DNA from: Nostoc sp. MS1
GTDB taxonomy: Bacteria > Cyanobacteriota > Cyanobacteriia > Cyanobacteriales > Nostocaceae
Length of the DNA stretch: 64,000 nucleotides
Direction: 5' to 3'
NCBI RefSeq assembly: GCF_019976755.1
Contig: NZ_AP023441.1
Span: 992,001-1,056,000 of the forward strand
A program made the position numbers and the translations under genes. Below the pieces are notes generated by a model that made no database searches, had not been told where the DNA came from, and saw only the letters and a list, made by a program, of their open reading frames with translations. This document shows positions 34,765 to 44,223 of the stretch, piece by piece; position 1 is the first letter of the stretch, and each line of letters opens with the position of its first letter.

Positions 34765-35031
34765 AACTTTACACTTGTAGGTTTTTTACATCAGAGCCAG
34801 TCATAGCACTTTTGGATTTTAGATTTTGGATTTTGGATTGAAAACCTTTATTCATAAAGTTTATAGACATTGGCAACAAGACTAATTTTCCTAATTTGTT
34901 GTCAAAACTATAAGAAATCTCAAATTAGTCTCTCTGATGACTTGTTCAACAGTTTTGTAAAGAACCTACACATAATTCAAAATGTGCAATAAAGACATAT
35001 CTCTTTTCTAACCACTAATAACTAATAACTG

Positions 35032-38000
35032 TTAAAAACGGGTTTCATATTCTACAAATAATTGACTATCATCCCCTAGATTGGTTGAGCCACGTACAAG
35101 AACATCATCATTGAGACGGTAGAGTACGTTGTAACGCAGAGAGGTAGTGGTAGACAGAGGACTTGATAAAGAAAGAGAGAAATTGCGATTGATATCAAAT
35201 ACACCCTCTGCTGACAAATCCAGCACTGAAGCTCTAGTTGATTCTCGACTAGTTCTAGGAGTGGGAAAGATACGAAATTCACTAAAACCGATAGATTGAC
35301 CGATCGCTGTAATTGTGCCTTGCAAACTGCCTAAAATAGTAGAACTGGCAAAACTGGTCAATCCTTGTCCAGCGTCTCCTTGAGCAAAGTTATTTAAAAT
35401 TGAACCACCTAACAAAGCAACAATTTCGCCTCGACTACGACTGGGTTCACTTGTTAGTTCTAGATTATTGGCTAATTGACTAGCTGGCCCTGTTGCTATA
35501 GCTCGGACGCGGACTGTACGTAATGTACCGAAGGTGGTAGGAGAAGCATCACTGATTTCCGCAGATGAAGGCGATTCTAAAATGCGATCGCTTGTATTCG
35601 ATGCCTCTGGTACAATTGCCACTAGCCGCACATCTAAAGTAGGGTCAAGTCCTTGACTTGGTGTAAATGTTGCAGTTTGTTCATAGCCCCGCTCCAAGGT
35701 AAACTCAGTGGTAAATAAGCTAATTCGTCCCCCTGTCAAACGAATGACTCCTTGAGGACGAGGTTGAGCTAAAGTACCGTTAATAGTCAAGTCACCTTTA
35801 GCGTCAAACCTCAGTAGCGGCTGAATAAACTCTGCTCCCCCTGGTACAAAACTTAGTAGCGGCTGACTGGTAACACGCACGCCATTACCCAGATTTAAAC
35901 GTAAATCTGCAAACTCTATCGGTAAATTAGGTCTAGTTGTTGCTGGTTGAGTAACTTGTGTTGCTGATTGATTTCCATTTAATTCAATAGTTGTAGGATT
36001 CGTTGCTGTTGTTGCTTGTTGTTGAGTAGCTGTTGCTGCTGGCTGATTTCGGTCTAATTGAATAGTTGTGGGATTATTTGTTGTAGTTGCTGTTTGTGAC
36101 TTATTATTACTTGTGTTACCGATAGTAACTTGACCGTTACTGACTGTAATCTCACCACCAATTCTAGGTTTTAGGGCTGTTCCCCGAATCACCGCATTAC
36201 CACTGACATCTCCTGTATATAAACCTGCAACTTGAAGATTTAGTTTATCTTGTATGGCTACTGTTAGGGGATTATTTACGTCCCCAGCCGTGAAAATTGG
36301 TAGGCTTCCTGACGCAGTTACTAACCCCTGATTATACGTAGCTTGAATTCCTTGGACATTCAGGGTATCGCCATTAAATTGTAGTGTGCCTGTGACGTTG
36401 GTGAGGGGATTGGTTAAGGCTTGGGCGCTAATAGTTGCATTGTTAATTGTGGCATTACCATTAATGATTGGCTGGTTGAAAGTACCTTGGACATTGACGT
36501 TGACTTGTCCTTGTCCATTCACCCAAGCAACTTGATTATTGGTTAACAGGTTCAACAGTGATAAACCTTCATTGCTGACATTGGCGTTAACATTAATATT
36601 GTTATTTGTTGGCTGAGTAGTAAAAGGTAAGGCGGCAGGTACACTACCGTTAATAGCAATGGGTTGTGTACCTGTCAGGAGTAAGGTACTGTCAAAGTTG
36701 AGACGGGCATTATTATAGTCAAAGTTGGCTTGACCTGTTTGCACAGGTTGTTTGTTTAAGGTGGCGTTGGCTAAAGTTACTTGCCCTGTAGCTGTAGGAT
36801 TTTTTAAACTACCTGCTAAGTTAGCGATCGCATTTACTTGTCCGGTAATATCTATAGGATATCGAGCAATAAACGGATCTAACAGTGATAGCGGTAAACT
36901 GTTGACACTCAACTGTCCTGATAACTGCTCAGGATTTAACTTTCCGGCAAAAGCTACTAATCCCCCATTTATACCTACACGTAAAGGTGATAGGGTAAGA
37001 ACACCATCCGCAAAATTGCCATCAGCAACGAGTTGACTGATTGAGTAATCACCCCATTGCCAGTTAGCACCCTGAAAGTTAAAGCCGACATTCAACCCAG
37101 TCCGTAAGGAACCACTGGCGGTTATATCCCCACTCAATGCACCTGTTAATTCTTTGAGGCTGGGTAAAGGTGGCTGTTGTTGTCTATCTTGTTGCTGTTG
37201 TTGTGCTACTTTTGTCTGAATTTGGCGGAAATAGTCCAACTGGGTTTGTAAATCTGCATTGGGTAAACGCACGGGTGTAGTGTTGAGTGCTTCCGCTCCC
37301 GCAAGGGTGGGTGCTTCTAAGCCACCGCCAAAATCTCGGAAGTCAAAAATATTGAATGCTTGTAATAAATTTTCTACCCGCGTTTGATTGAGGTTGGCTT
37401 GGACTTGAAATTTGGGGTCATTGCCTGCTTGCAAACTACCACTGACAGCAATGTTACTATCACCTACACGTAGTAATCCATTACTTAAACTAGCAGTACC
37501 ACCCGCGTAGTTTATATTACCACGAAACTCATCGGCTGAGGCTCTAGCTATGCGGGGATTAGCGATCGCTACATCACCAGCTAAGGCATAATTATTGAGA
37601 TTGACAGTTAAATTCCCTGATAATGTCCCACCTAACGGTCTGAGTTGATTATTAGGTAAAAAAGCACTCGCCAGAGCTATGGGGAACTGTTGGGCGTTGA
37701 TAATTAAATTGTCTCCTTCGGTTCTGCCTGTGGTGACAGCGCCACCGCGTTGCACTAAAAACGAAGTGGGACGATAATTAGCATTTAAGTTCAGAGCTAT
37801 CTTATCTTGTGTGCCTGCGAGTCGTAGGCTTCCCCCTTGTCCGCCTTGTAAATTGACGTTACCAGTTAAAACTGGGTCAAATGCCAAGTTACCAACATTA
37901 AAATTGCGTAGGCGGATATTACCAGTAGCTTGGGGAGTATTGAGAGTGCCTGTAACTCGGCCATTAAAATCGAGTAACCCAGCAACTGCTATATCGCCAG

Positions 38001-40584
38001 GGGTTTGAAAACCAGTCTTGCTGAGGTCAAAATTCTGGGCTTGGACATTCAAATTCAAGCCAGCGATTTGGGGTGTACCTGATTCTGGTAATTGTACTGC
38101 GATCGCACCATTCGCACTCAGTCCTGGGGTTGTCGCGCGTTGCACTATAATTTGCTGCCCATTCCACTGAAACTGAGCGTTAATTGGTTGGGCTAACTGT
38201 GCAATTCCTTGAGAAGCATTAATTTCTCCAGCAGCGCGAATATCTGCAAGTTGGAACGATGCTGTAGTTCCTGCCAACTGAACATTACTATTGAGTCGTC
38301 CGCGTAGTTGGGGTGAGAGGCGGTTGAGTTGAATTTGCGAAGCGTTAGCTACAGCTTGCCAACGCCCATTGTTGAGGTTGACATCTCTAACATTAACTGT
38401 ACCACCTGCTACATTCAGGCTTGCCCGTCCGCTTGCTTGGATAGTTGAAGGTTGGAAAGAAGCCGTGTTGCCTGATAAATTGAAGGTGGCATTATTTAAT
38501 ACCCCTTGGAACTGGGGCGGTACTTGTGCCAAACGGTTGAATTGAATTTGCGAAGCGTTAGCTACAGCCTGCCATCTTCCATTGTTGAGGTTGACATCTC
38601 TGAGGTTAACTCTACCGCCTGCCACATTTAGGTTCGCCCGTCCGCTTGCTTGGATAGTTGAGGGTTGGAAAGAAGCCGTGCTGCCTGATAAATTGAACGT
38701 GGCATTGCTCAACACTCCCTGAAACTGCGGTGGTATCTGGGCAAAACGGTTGAGTTGAATTTGCGAGGCATTGACAGCCGCTTGCCAGCGTTGTTGAATA
38801 ACCCGACCACTCGCCTTAACAGTACCACCAGCCACATTCAAGACTGCACTCGGTAAGAGAAGATTTCCTTGTTGTGCAACAACAATTTCCCCTGTCGTGG
38901 GATAGGTAGCCGTTGGTGCTTGCACCTGTGCCACCGCTCGTAAATTGCCCAAAGTGCCGGATACTCTGGCATTGGCGGAAACATTACCAACTTTAATATT
39001 GTTGTTGTTTGTTTTAGCTATTGCATCCCCTGGTAAATTTTGCGCTTGAATGTTAAATGAAACGTTACCTTGAGGAGCCAATTGGACTTGACCACGCCCG
39101 ACAATTTGCCCCCCGGCTGGAGGTTGCACTTGCACACTAGCAACATTTAATGCTAGAGGCTGTTTTCCTAAAGAACCAGTAATTGCTGCTTTAGCTGAGA
39201 CATTGCCAATATTTGTAGGTGGATTTATACCATAAGTCCGTGCCAGTATATCCCCTGAAATACCACCAGCTTCAATATTAAAGTTGACATTACCCCCTAG
39301 TTGACCTTGACCACTGCCGATAATTTGACCACCTGCGGCGGGAACCAATGTTAAATTAGGTATGGCAATTTGAGTAACCTTATCTGCTACACTCAAGCGA
39401 AAGTCAGTTTTTACACCTGTAAATAAAACACGGTCAACTTGGATAGGTTTGATATTACTAGCTGTCCCACTCAGGACTGGCTGCTGTAATGCACCTTGGA
39501 CTTTGATAGCGGCTGTAACTTCTCCGGCTGCGGCGACTGGCGATTTTACCTTAAAAGTGTCTAAGAGTTGTTTGGCATTAACTGACTTCACCTGAGCCAC
39601 AAGATTATAACCTGTTTGCAGATTAACAGTGCCATTCGCCAACAAGGGAACTTGGCCAAAGTTAGCACTGAGATTCTCTACAGTAATTGTCTGTCCTTGA
39701 AACGTTAATCTACCATTGGCGTTAGAAAACGGTTGCGGCAAGTTCTGCACTTTCGCCGTCACTTGAGTTGGCGTAGCCGTTCCCGTAATTGATATGTCCG
39801 ACTGTTTGGGAGGAATTTGCACCGCCAAGTCAGCATCAACCCGTCCAGCTTGCAAGACAATTGGTAAGTTAGCTAAACGGCTGACCTCAGAGACTTGGAC
39901 ACTTTGTGCTGCTAGTTGAAGATTTGTTAGTTGTGCTTTTGGTTGTGTTTCACCAGAGATTTTAACTGCTCCCCCTCTGGTGAGTTGCCCATTGATTTGA
40001 TAACCTATCCTCTGATTATCAGGTGAAAATCTGGCAATACCACCAACTTGTGTTAATACTACAGAACCTCTCGGTCTGGTTGGTGCTGTGGCTGGTAATA
40101 ACTCAACATTTCCATCAACAAGCTCTAGTGACTGTAACTGCGTTTGAATTGGGCCTTTGCCCTCGCCAGTCTTGACTTGCGCCGTTACCCAACGACCATC
40201 TTGATCCTGTTGAATAAAAACATTGGGTTTGACTAAAGTGACGTTTAATACTAACGTCCGGGTAAAGAGAACTTGTAAGGGCGAAAACCGCACATCTACA
40301 GCTTGTGCAGCCACTCTATCAGGGTCTGTGGGGGTTGCTGGTATCGATAGCGAACTAAATCTCAGACTAGATAAGCTAAAACGTTCAACTTGCCCCAATT
40401 TGATAGAGCGTCCCAGCAATTGCTCTAAGTTAGTCTCGACTAAGGGAACTAAATCGTTATATACATAGTTTCTTACCCACAAAGTACCGATAGTAATTCC
40501 TGACAATGCTACAAATCCTACAACCAGACTAGTTTGTCTAAGAAGTTGTAGAGATAAACGGCGGTTATTGGGAGAGCGCGTCAT
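35032..40584 (-). CDS. TamB/TIC236-like translocation and assembly protein
   Basis: A 1850-residue envelope protein with an N-terminal signal anchor (about residues 16-36, VVGFVALSGITIGTLWV). The rest is almost entirely beta-rich, with alternating N/Q/G-rich repeats of the AsmA/TamB bridge type. The C-terminal ~400 residues form the TamB/DUF490 domain (for example LRLNLGNGVRVTSQP and DVRLVAIVPEASNT), ending DDSQLFVEYETRF. Such proteins span the periplasm as a groove and help lipid transport or outer-membrane beta-barrel assembly; TIC236 of chloroplasts is the plant relative. The middle carries two and a half copies of a ~71-residue unit (about 600-790), and a Q/T-rich linker near 1485-1545. 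It is transcribed alone. Confidence 0.88.
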   Translation of the reverse strand: MTRSPNNRRLSLQLLRQTSLVVGFVALSGITIGTLWVRNYVYNDLVPLVETNLEQLLGRSIKLGQVERFSLSSLRFSSLSIPATPTDPDRVAAQAVDVRFSPLQVLFTRTLVLNVTLVKPNVFIQQDQDGRWVTAQVKTGEGKGPIQTQLQSLELVDGNVELLPATAPTRPRGSVVLTQVGGIARFSPDNQRIGYQINGQLTRGGAVKISGETQPKAQLTNLQLAAQSVQVSEVSRLANLPIVLQAGRVDADLAVQIPPKQSDISITGTATPTQVTAKVQNLPQPFSNANGRLTFQGQTITVENLSANFGQVPLLANGTVNLQTGYNLVAQVKSVNAKQLLDTFKVKSPVAAAGEVTAAIKVQGALQQPVLSGTASNIKPIQVDRVLFTGVKTDFRLSVADKVTQIAIPNLTLVPAAGGQIIGSGQGQLGGNVNFNIEAGGISGDILARTYGINPPTNIGNVSAKAAITGSLGKQPLALNVASVQVQPPAGGQIVGRGQVQLAPQGNVSFNIQAQNLPGDAIAKTNNNNIKVGNVSANARVSGTLGNLRAVAQVQAPTATYPTTGEIVVAQQGNLLLPSAVLNVAGGTVKASGRVIQQRWQAAVNASQIQLNRFAQIPPQFQGVLSNATFNLSGSTASFQPSTIQASGRANLNVAGGRVNLRDVNLNNGRWQAVANASQIQFNRLAQVPPQFQGVLNNATFNLSGNTASFQPSTIQASGRASLNVAGGTVNVRDVNLNNGRWQAVANASQIQLNRLSPQLRGRLNSNVQLAGTTASFQLADIRAAGEINASQGIAQLAQPINAQFQWNGQQIIVQRATTPGLSANGAIAVQLPESGTPQIAGLNLNVQAQNFDLSKTGFQTPGDIAVAGLLDFNGRVTGTLNTPQATGNIRLRNFNVGNLAFDPVLTGNVNLQGGQGGSLRLAGTQDKIALNLNANYRPTSFLVQRGGAVTTGRTEGDNLIINAQQFPIALASAFLPNNQLRPLGGTLSGNLTVNLNNYALAGDVAIANPRIARASADEFRGNINYAGGTASLSNGLLRVGDSNIAVSGSLQAGNDPKFQVQANLNQTRVENLLQAFNIFDFRDFGGGLEAPTLAGAEALNTTPVRLPNADLQTQLDYFRQIQTKVAQQQQQDRQQQPPLPSLKELTGALSGDITASGSLRTGLNVGFNFQGANWQWGDYSISQLVADGNFADGVLTLSPLRVGINGGLVAFAGKLNPEQLSGQLSVNSLPLSLLDPFIARYPIDITGQVNAIANLAGSLKNPTATGQVTLANATLNKQPVQTGQANFDYNNARLNFDSTLLLTGTQPIAINGSVPAALPFTTQPTNNNINVNANVSNEGLSLLNLLTNNQVAWVNGQGQVNVNVQGTFNQPIINGNATINNATISAQALTNPLTNVTGTLQFNGDTLNVQGIQATYNQGLVTASGSLPIFTAGDVNNPLTVAIQDKLNLQVAGLYTGDVSGNAVIRGTALKPRIGGEITVSNGQVTIGNTSNNKSQTATTTNNPTTIQLDRNQPAATATQQQATTATNPTTIELNGNQSATQVTQPATTRPNLPIEFADLRLNLGNGVRVTSQPLLSFVPGGAEFIQPLLRFDAKGDLTINGTLAQPRPQGVIRLTGGRISLFTTEFTLERGYEQTATFTPSQGLDPTLDVRLVAIVPEASNTSDRILESPSSAEISDASPTTFGTLRTVRVRAIATGPASQLANNLELTSEPSRSRGEIVALLGGSILNNFAQGDAGQGLTSFASSTILGSLQGTITAIGQSIGFSEFRIFPTPRTSRESTRASVLDLSAEGVFDINRNFSLSLSSPLSTTTSLRYNVLYRLNDDVLVRGSTNLGDDSQLFVEYETRF

Positions 40585-41098
40585 TTTCGTGAATACTATC
40601 GTTAGTAAGTAACAATAAATCTATCACCCCACAACAACATAGTAGTTCTTCTGTTTTATAAAAACTTTTCTTAGATGGATTTATATCTACCTCTAATGGA
40701 GTATTGACATTACCCAATAATTTTGATTATACAATCATGATTAAAAAAGATAAATTGATACTATTTGTAGTATAAAATAGTAGTTTTTAAAGCCATTTTT
40801 TAATATTTAATCTTTATATATAAATATTTTACTGTTTTGTGTGAAACACTTACATAGCAATAGCTTGAAGACATATCAATACTATTTTAGTAGTAAATAA
40901 TTTTAGAATAAATATTTTTCATTATGTACATTTTTGATTGTTATTAAACTATAGGTTAATCAACTAAAGTTTTTATAAAAAAGCGTTCTTCAAAACCAAT
41001 GTAATAGTCACTTAAGTAAATACCGTATTGATCAAAGTCAGCAGTATATTCGTCTAAATATTTATTACCTATTTGTATTTCATAAAATATAAAATATC

Positions 41099-41110
41099 GG
41101 TGTTAACACC
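41099..41110. promoter_or_regulatory. Perfect 12-bp palindrome, candidate operator
   Basis: GGTGTTAACACC is fully self-complementary and lies about 50 bases upstream of the diiron-protein start. Its form and position suit binding by a dimeric regulator; no regulator gene is adjacent, so this is inference. Confidence 0.4.
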
Positions 41111-41114
41111 CATG

Positions 41115-41155
41115 TTCTCGTTTTAGTCAAAAAGTTATCTTAAAAAAAACGAGAA
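41115..41155 (+). promoter_or_regulatory. Leader hairpin covering the ribosome binding site
   Basis: TTCTCGTTTT (41115-41124) and AAAACGAGAA (41146-41155) are perfect reverse complements separated by 21 nt. The right arm includes GAGAAG (41151-41156), which is the only Shine-Dalgarno-like sequence before the ATG at 41160/41163. Folding would mask ribosome binding, suggesting post-transcriptional control of the cluster. Confidence 0.5.
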
Positions 41156-41159
41156 GAAT

Positions 41160-41855
41160 ATGATGATTACACAAGAATATCTCAAAGCCAAACAAAATAC
41201 CTTAAAAAATAATCAGCTATTTCAGAAATTAAATAGTAGTCAATACAAATTGAATGAGTTTGCAGTAATAGCTCACAATATTAGTTTTTGGGTAATGTCT
41301 TTCCAAGACTTATTGAGAATAAATCTATCCCGAATTACCGATAGAGAATACTATCAAATTGTTCAACAGCATTTTATAGAAGATTTAGGTCACGAAAAAT
41401 GGTTTTTACATGACTTAAAAATGATGGATCTAGAACAACCAAACTTGCAAGTTTTATATAGTAAACCTCATGCTGCTGTGAGAGATGCCACTTTTTCGCT
41501 CATGTCAGAAGTATTTCGAGCTAATTATGACTATGAAAGAATTATGATCATCCTGACGCTAGAATCAGCAGGTCATGTTTTTTTTGAATATATTGCTAAT
41601 TTTGTTGAAAAACATAACTATCATCATGAGTTAAAGTATTTTTCTAATCATCATCTTGGTGTTGAGAAAAATCACGAACTGTTTGAGGAAGAAATTCAAG
41701 CCTGCTTAAATAATTTCCAGCTAAACTATGAGGAATTGAATAAGCTTTTCAATATGATTGATCGCATGTTTCAAGCTTTTGAATTAATGTTTGACGGATT
41801 AGCGATCGCGCTACCTAACACCCGTACATTGGAAGCTGCTATTAACCTTAGTTAG
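41160..41855 (+). CDS. Haem-oxygenase-like diiron oxidase (HDO-type) candidate
   Basis: A 231-residue all-helical protein resembling the iron-containing redox enzyme / TENA-haem-oxygenase-like group. A plausible set of iron ligands is visible: Glu74 and His78 in FIEDLGHEKWF, Glu135 in LTLESAGHVFFEY, and His165-x3-Glu169-x2-His172 in NHHLGVEKNHELFEEE. This H-x3-D/E-x2-H arrangement is used by several HDO enzymes that carry out N-oxygenation, desaturation or C-C cleavage. No membrane segment is present. It is the first gene of a three-gene set with a methyltransferase and a flavoprotein. The start is ATG 41160 or, with better spacing from GAGAAG, ATG 41163. The substrate is unknown. Confidence 0.65.
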   Translation: MMITQEYLKAKQNTLKNNQLFQKLNSSQYKLNEFAVIAHNISFWVMSFQDLLRINLSRITDREYYQIVQQHFIEDLGHEKWFLHDLKMMDLEQPNLQVLYSKPHAAVRDATFSLMSEVFRANYDYERIMIILTLESAGHVFFEYIANFVEKHNYHHELKYFSNHHLGVEKNHELFEEEIQACLNNFQLNYEELNKLFNMIDRMFQAFELMFDGLAIALPNTRTLEAAINLS

Positions 41856-41896
41856 ACAGTAAAAACATTTAGCATTAAAAGTGGAGGCATTTAACT

Positions 41897-42631
41897 ATGG
41901 AAAAATTTACCATTAATGAGAAACCTAACATTAATGTTGCATCTGCCTGGGAAAAATATTGGCATAAAACTTTAGTTAACTCAACACCAATTTTGTGGGA
42001 TGCTAACGTAGAAAGAGCCGCAGCGATTGATTTACCTCGCTTTCAATACTTAATTAATTCTCAATTACCACTGATTGATTTTGCTTGTGGTAATGGAACA
42101 CAAACTAAGTTTCTTGCTCAATTTTTCCCACAGGTTCTTGGAGTTGATGTTTCTAAGAGTGCTTTAGAAATAGCTTTTCTTGAAAATAACGCGGCAAATA
42201 TTACATATCACCTTCTTGATGGTTTAGAAACCCAACAAGCAGAACAACTTCATGCTCAAATTGGTGATGCCAATATTTATATGCGAACTGGATTTCATCA
42301 CATTCCTACAGAAAAAAGGGAACTACTTGCTCAATCATTACGCATACTACTTGGTCAACAAGGGGTAATGTATTTGATTGAGTTGGGTGCTGGCTGTATT
42401 GACTTCTTCAATTCATTAGTAGAAATGTACGGAAATCTACCATACGAACTTTCATTAGTTACGGAACATGGTATATTACCAGGAATTGTCACATCAGAGG
42501 ATATTAAATGTTATTTTCCTGATTTTAAAATTTTAGGCCAGGGTCAAGACTTATTCCAAAGTGTTCATAAGCTACCTGATGGTCGATATGTGACACCTCC
42601 TGCATTCTGGGCTGTAATTAAACACACATAA
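41897..42631 (+). CDS. Class I SAM-dependent methyltransferase
   Basis: A 244-residue methyltransferase. The SAM-binding motif I is LIDFACGNGTQTKFL (about residues 59-73), followed by motif II VLGVDVSKSALEIA and the acidic strand-3 segment. The start is ATG 41897 with GGAGG at 41883-41887. A nearly unbroken methyltransferase core runs to about residue 165. The C-terminal part (LPGIVTSEDIKCYFPDF) probably forms the substrate lid. It lies 41 bp after the diiron-protein gene and 23 bp before the flavoprotein gene, so the three are surely co-transcribed. The acceptor is unknown. Confidence 0.85.
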   Translation: MEKFTINEKPNINVASAWEKYWHKTLVNSTPILWDANVERAAAIDLPRFQYLINSQLPLIDFACGNGTQTKFLAQFFPQVLGVDVSKSALEIAFLENNAANITYHLLDGLETQQAEQLHAQIGDANIYMRTGFHHIPTEKRELLAQSLRILLGQQGVMYLIELGAGCIDFFNSLVEMYGNLPYELSLVTEHGILPGIVTSEDIKCYFPDFKILGQGQDLFQSVHKLPDGRYVTPPAFWAVIKHT

Positions 42632-42678
42632 CTGATATATAAAAAATAAAAACCTTGGATAAGCTGAATCTAGCAATC

Positions 42679-44022
42679 ATGATTGAACAAGGAATTAATC
42701 TAGAAGGTGTACATATCATCCAAGATCATGAGAGTCTATCCAGTGTTACCAGTGATTTTGGTCATCTAGTTAAAGGTCATAGTCTAGGCATTATCCAACC
42801 TCGCACTATTGAAGAAGTCAGATTAACTGTCCAATTGGCCCAAAACCATCATTTACAACTTAAACCCCGTGGTAAAGGTTACACTCAAGGCGGACAGTCC
42901 ATCGCTCAAAATGCTTATACTCTTGATTTGACACAACTCAACCACATCGGTGGAGTTGATCTCATCACCCAGACTATTACTTGTCAACCTGGAGCAACAT
43001 GGCAAGATATAGTTGCTAAAACTGTTGCAGATGGGATGCTTCCCTGTGTCTTACCCCTAAACCTGGAACAAACTGTAGGTGGACTACTCTCCACGGGTGG
43101 TATTGGTACTACTTCCAAAACCTATGGCCCTGTAATTGCTAACGTGGTTGATTTAATCATCCTTACAGGCAATAGTGAGATGATTCCTTGTAGCCGTACA
43201 CAAAATAGTGAGCTGTATGATGCTGTTTTAGGTGGTTTAGGAAGATGTGGTATTATTGTCGGTTCTACGTTAGCCTTACGTAAAGTAAAAAAATACACTC
43301 GTACTTTTCACTTACTTTACGATTCTCTTGATGCTTGGATGTATGACCAAGTATTGTTAGGTAAAAATCAACAAATAGATCATCTAGAAGGTTTTTGTTG
43401 GACTTCGGCTAAAGGTATTCGTAACAATACCAACGGTAAACAGTTCTTTGCCCATTGGCTTTACGGACTGCAAGTGGGAGTGGAGTATGAAGAAACTGCA
43501 CCATCTGTGAGTGATGTATTGCCAAATGCTAATTATTGGCAGCTTATCCATACAGAAGACGAAGAAACTGTCAGCCATGTTTTTCGCTACCAACCTCGTT
43601 TTGAGATGATGCGAACTACTGGGGCATGGAACCAAACTCATCCCTGGATAGAATGCTTTGTTGATGCTCAAACTTTGGTGCAAGTCTTACCGGAAATTCT
43701 GGAGATGCTACCCCTCAGCTTGGGTGATGGACATAGAACGATGATGGTTGCATCAGATAATTTACCTAGTTTATTGATGATGCCGCCACAAGAGAATAAC
43801 TTTTGTTTGGCAATTCTGCCTGTGGCTGTACCAATGGCAGATAGCAAAAGCCTTGATGTGCTAGAAAAAGTTAATCAACTACTACTCGATGTTGGTGCAA
43901 AACGTTACCTGTCTGGGTGGCTTGGCAGAGGTGATTTTCATTGGCAACAGCATTATGGGCAACTTTATAACACTTGGGAAAGTCTGAAACAAAAGTATGA
44001 CCCTGATCATATCTTGGGTTAG
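42679..44022 (+). CDS. FAD-linked oxidoreductase, cytokinin-dehydrogenase-like
   Basis: A PCMH-type flavoprotein (about 447 aa from ATG 42679; a TTG at 42655 is possible). The FAD-binding part shows IIQPRTIEEVRLTVQLAQ, PRGKGYTQGGQS, CQPGATWQDIV, TVGGLLSTGGIGTTSKTYGP, and LGGLGRCGIIV. These, and the C-terminal YDPDHILG, closely parallel plant cytokinin dehydrogenases. The covalent-FAD His of GHS is replaced by Tyr (GKGYT), so FAD is probably bound non-covalently. Known relatives oxidise amines or alcohols, with O2 or another acceptor. It is the third gene of the diiron oxidase/methyltransferase set and is followed by a terminator. The true substrate may be a product of the pathway and need not be a cytokinin. 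Confidence 0.8.
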   Translation: MIEQGINLEGVHIIQDHESLSSVTSDFGHLVKGHSLGIIQPRTIEEVRLTVQLAQNHHLQLKPRGKGYTQGGQSIAQNAYTLDLTQLNHIGGVDLITQTITCQPGATWQDIVAKTVADGMLPCVLPLNLEQTVGGLLSTGGIGTTSKTYGPVIANVVDLIILTGNSEMIPCSRTQNSELYDAVLGGLGRCGIIVGSTLALRKVKKYTRTFHLLYDSLDAWMYDQVLLGKNQQIDHLEGFCWTSAKGIRNNTNGKQFFAHWLYGLQVGVEYEETAPSVSDVLPNANYWQLIHTEDEETVSHVFRYQPRFEMMRTTGAWNQTHPWIECFVDAQTLVQVLPEILEMLPLSLGDGHRTMMVASDNLPSLLMMPPQENNFCLAILPVAVPMADSKSLDVLEKVNQLLLDVGAKRYLSGWLGRGDFHWQQHYGQLYNTWESLKQKYDPDHILG

Positions 44023-44101
44023 TTGGTCTTGTTTACTGAACTGAAGCTTCAGGACTTGCGTAATAAGAATTAGTTTTGAGGCTGGTTATAAGGTTTTTAT
44101 T

Positions 44102-44120
44102 CCTTGACTTCTAGTCAAGG
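44102..44120 (+). terminator. Terminator after the oxidase cluster
   Basis: CCTTGACT (44102-44109) and AGTCAAGG (44113-44120) form a perfect 8-bp stem with a 3-nt loop, followed by GTTTT. It lies 80 bases after the flavoprotein stop and closes the three-gene operon. Confidence 0.75.
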
Positions 44121-44223
44121 GTTTTCAGTACATATTTTATAAAAAAATCATCATTAAATGAATTAGTCAGATAAATATGGGAATCCTATGTCATAGCCCT
44201 AATTTAAGTCTAGGACACATCCC

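Larger units (their letters stand above)
40585..41159. other. Divergent AT-rich promoter region of the oxidase cluster
   Basis: This 575-bp region separates the TamB-like gene from the diiron-protein gene. It is AT-rich and holds two structures near the right end: the palindrome GGTGTTAACACC at 41099-41110 and an inverted repeat at 41115-41155 that includes the ribosome binding site. No coding region is recognised. Confidence 0.6.

Noticed and set aside
36752..37036. Plus-strand open frame within the TamB-like gene
   Set aside because: Opposite strand of a clear 1850-residue gene; low-complexity sequence with no start signal.
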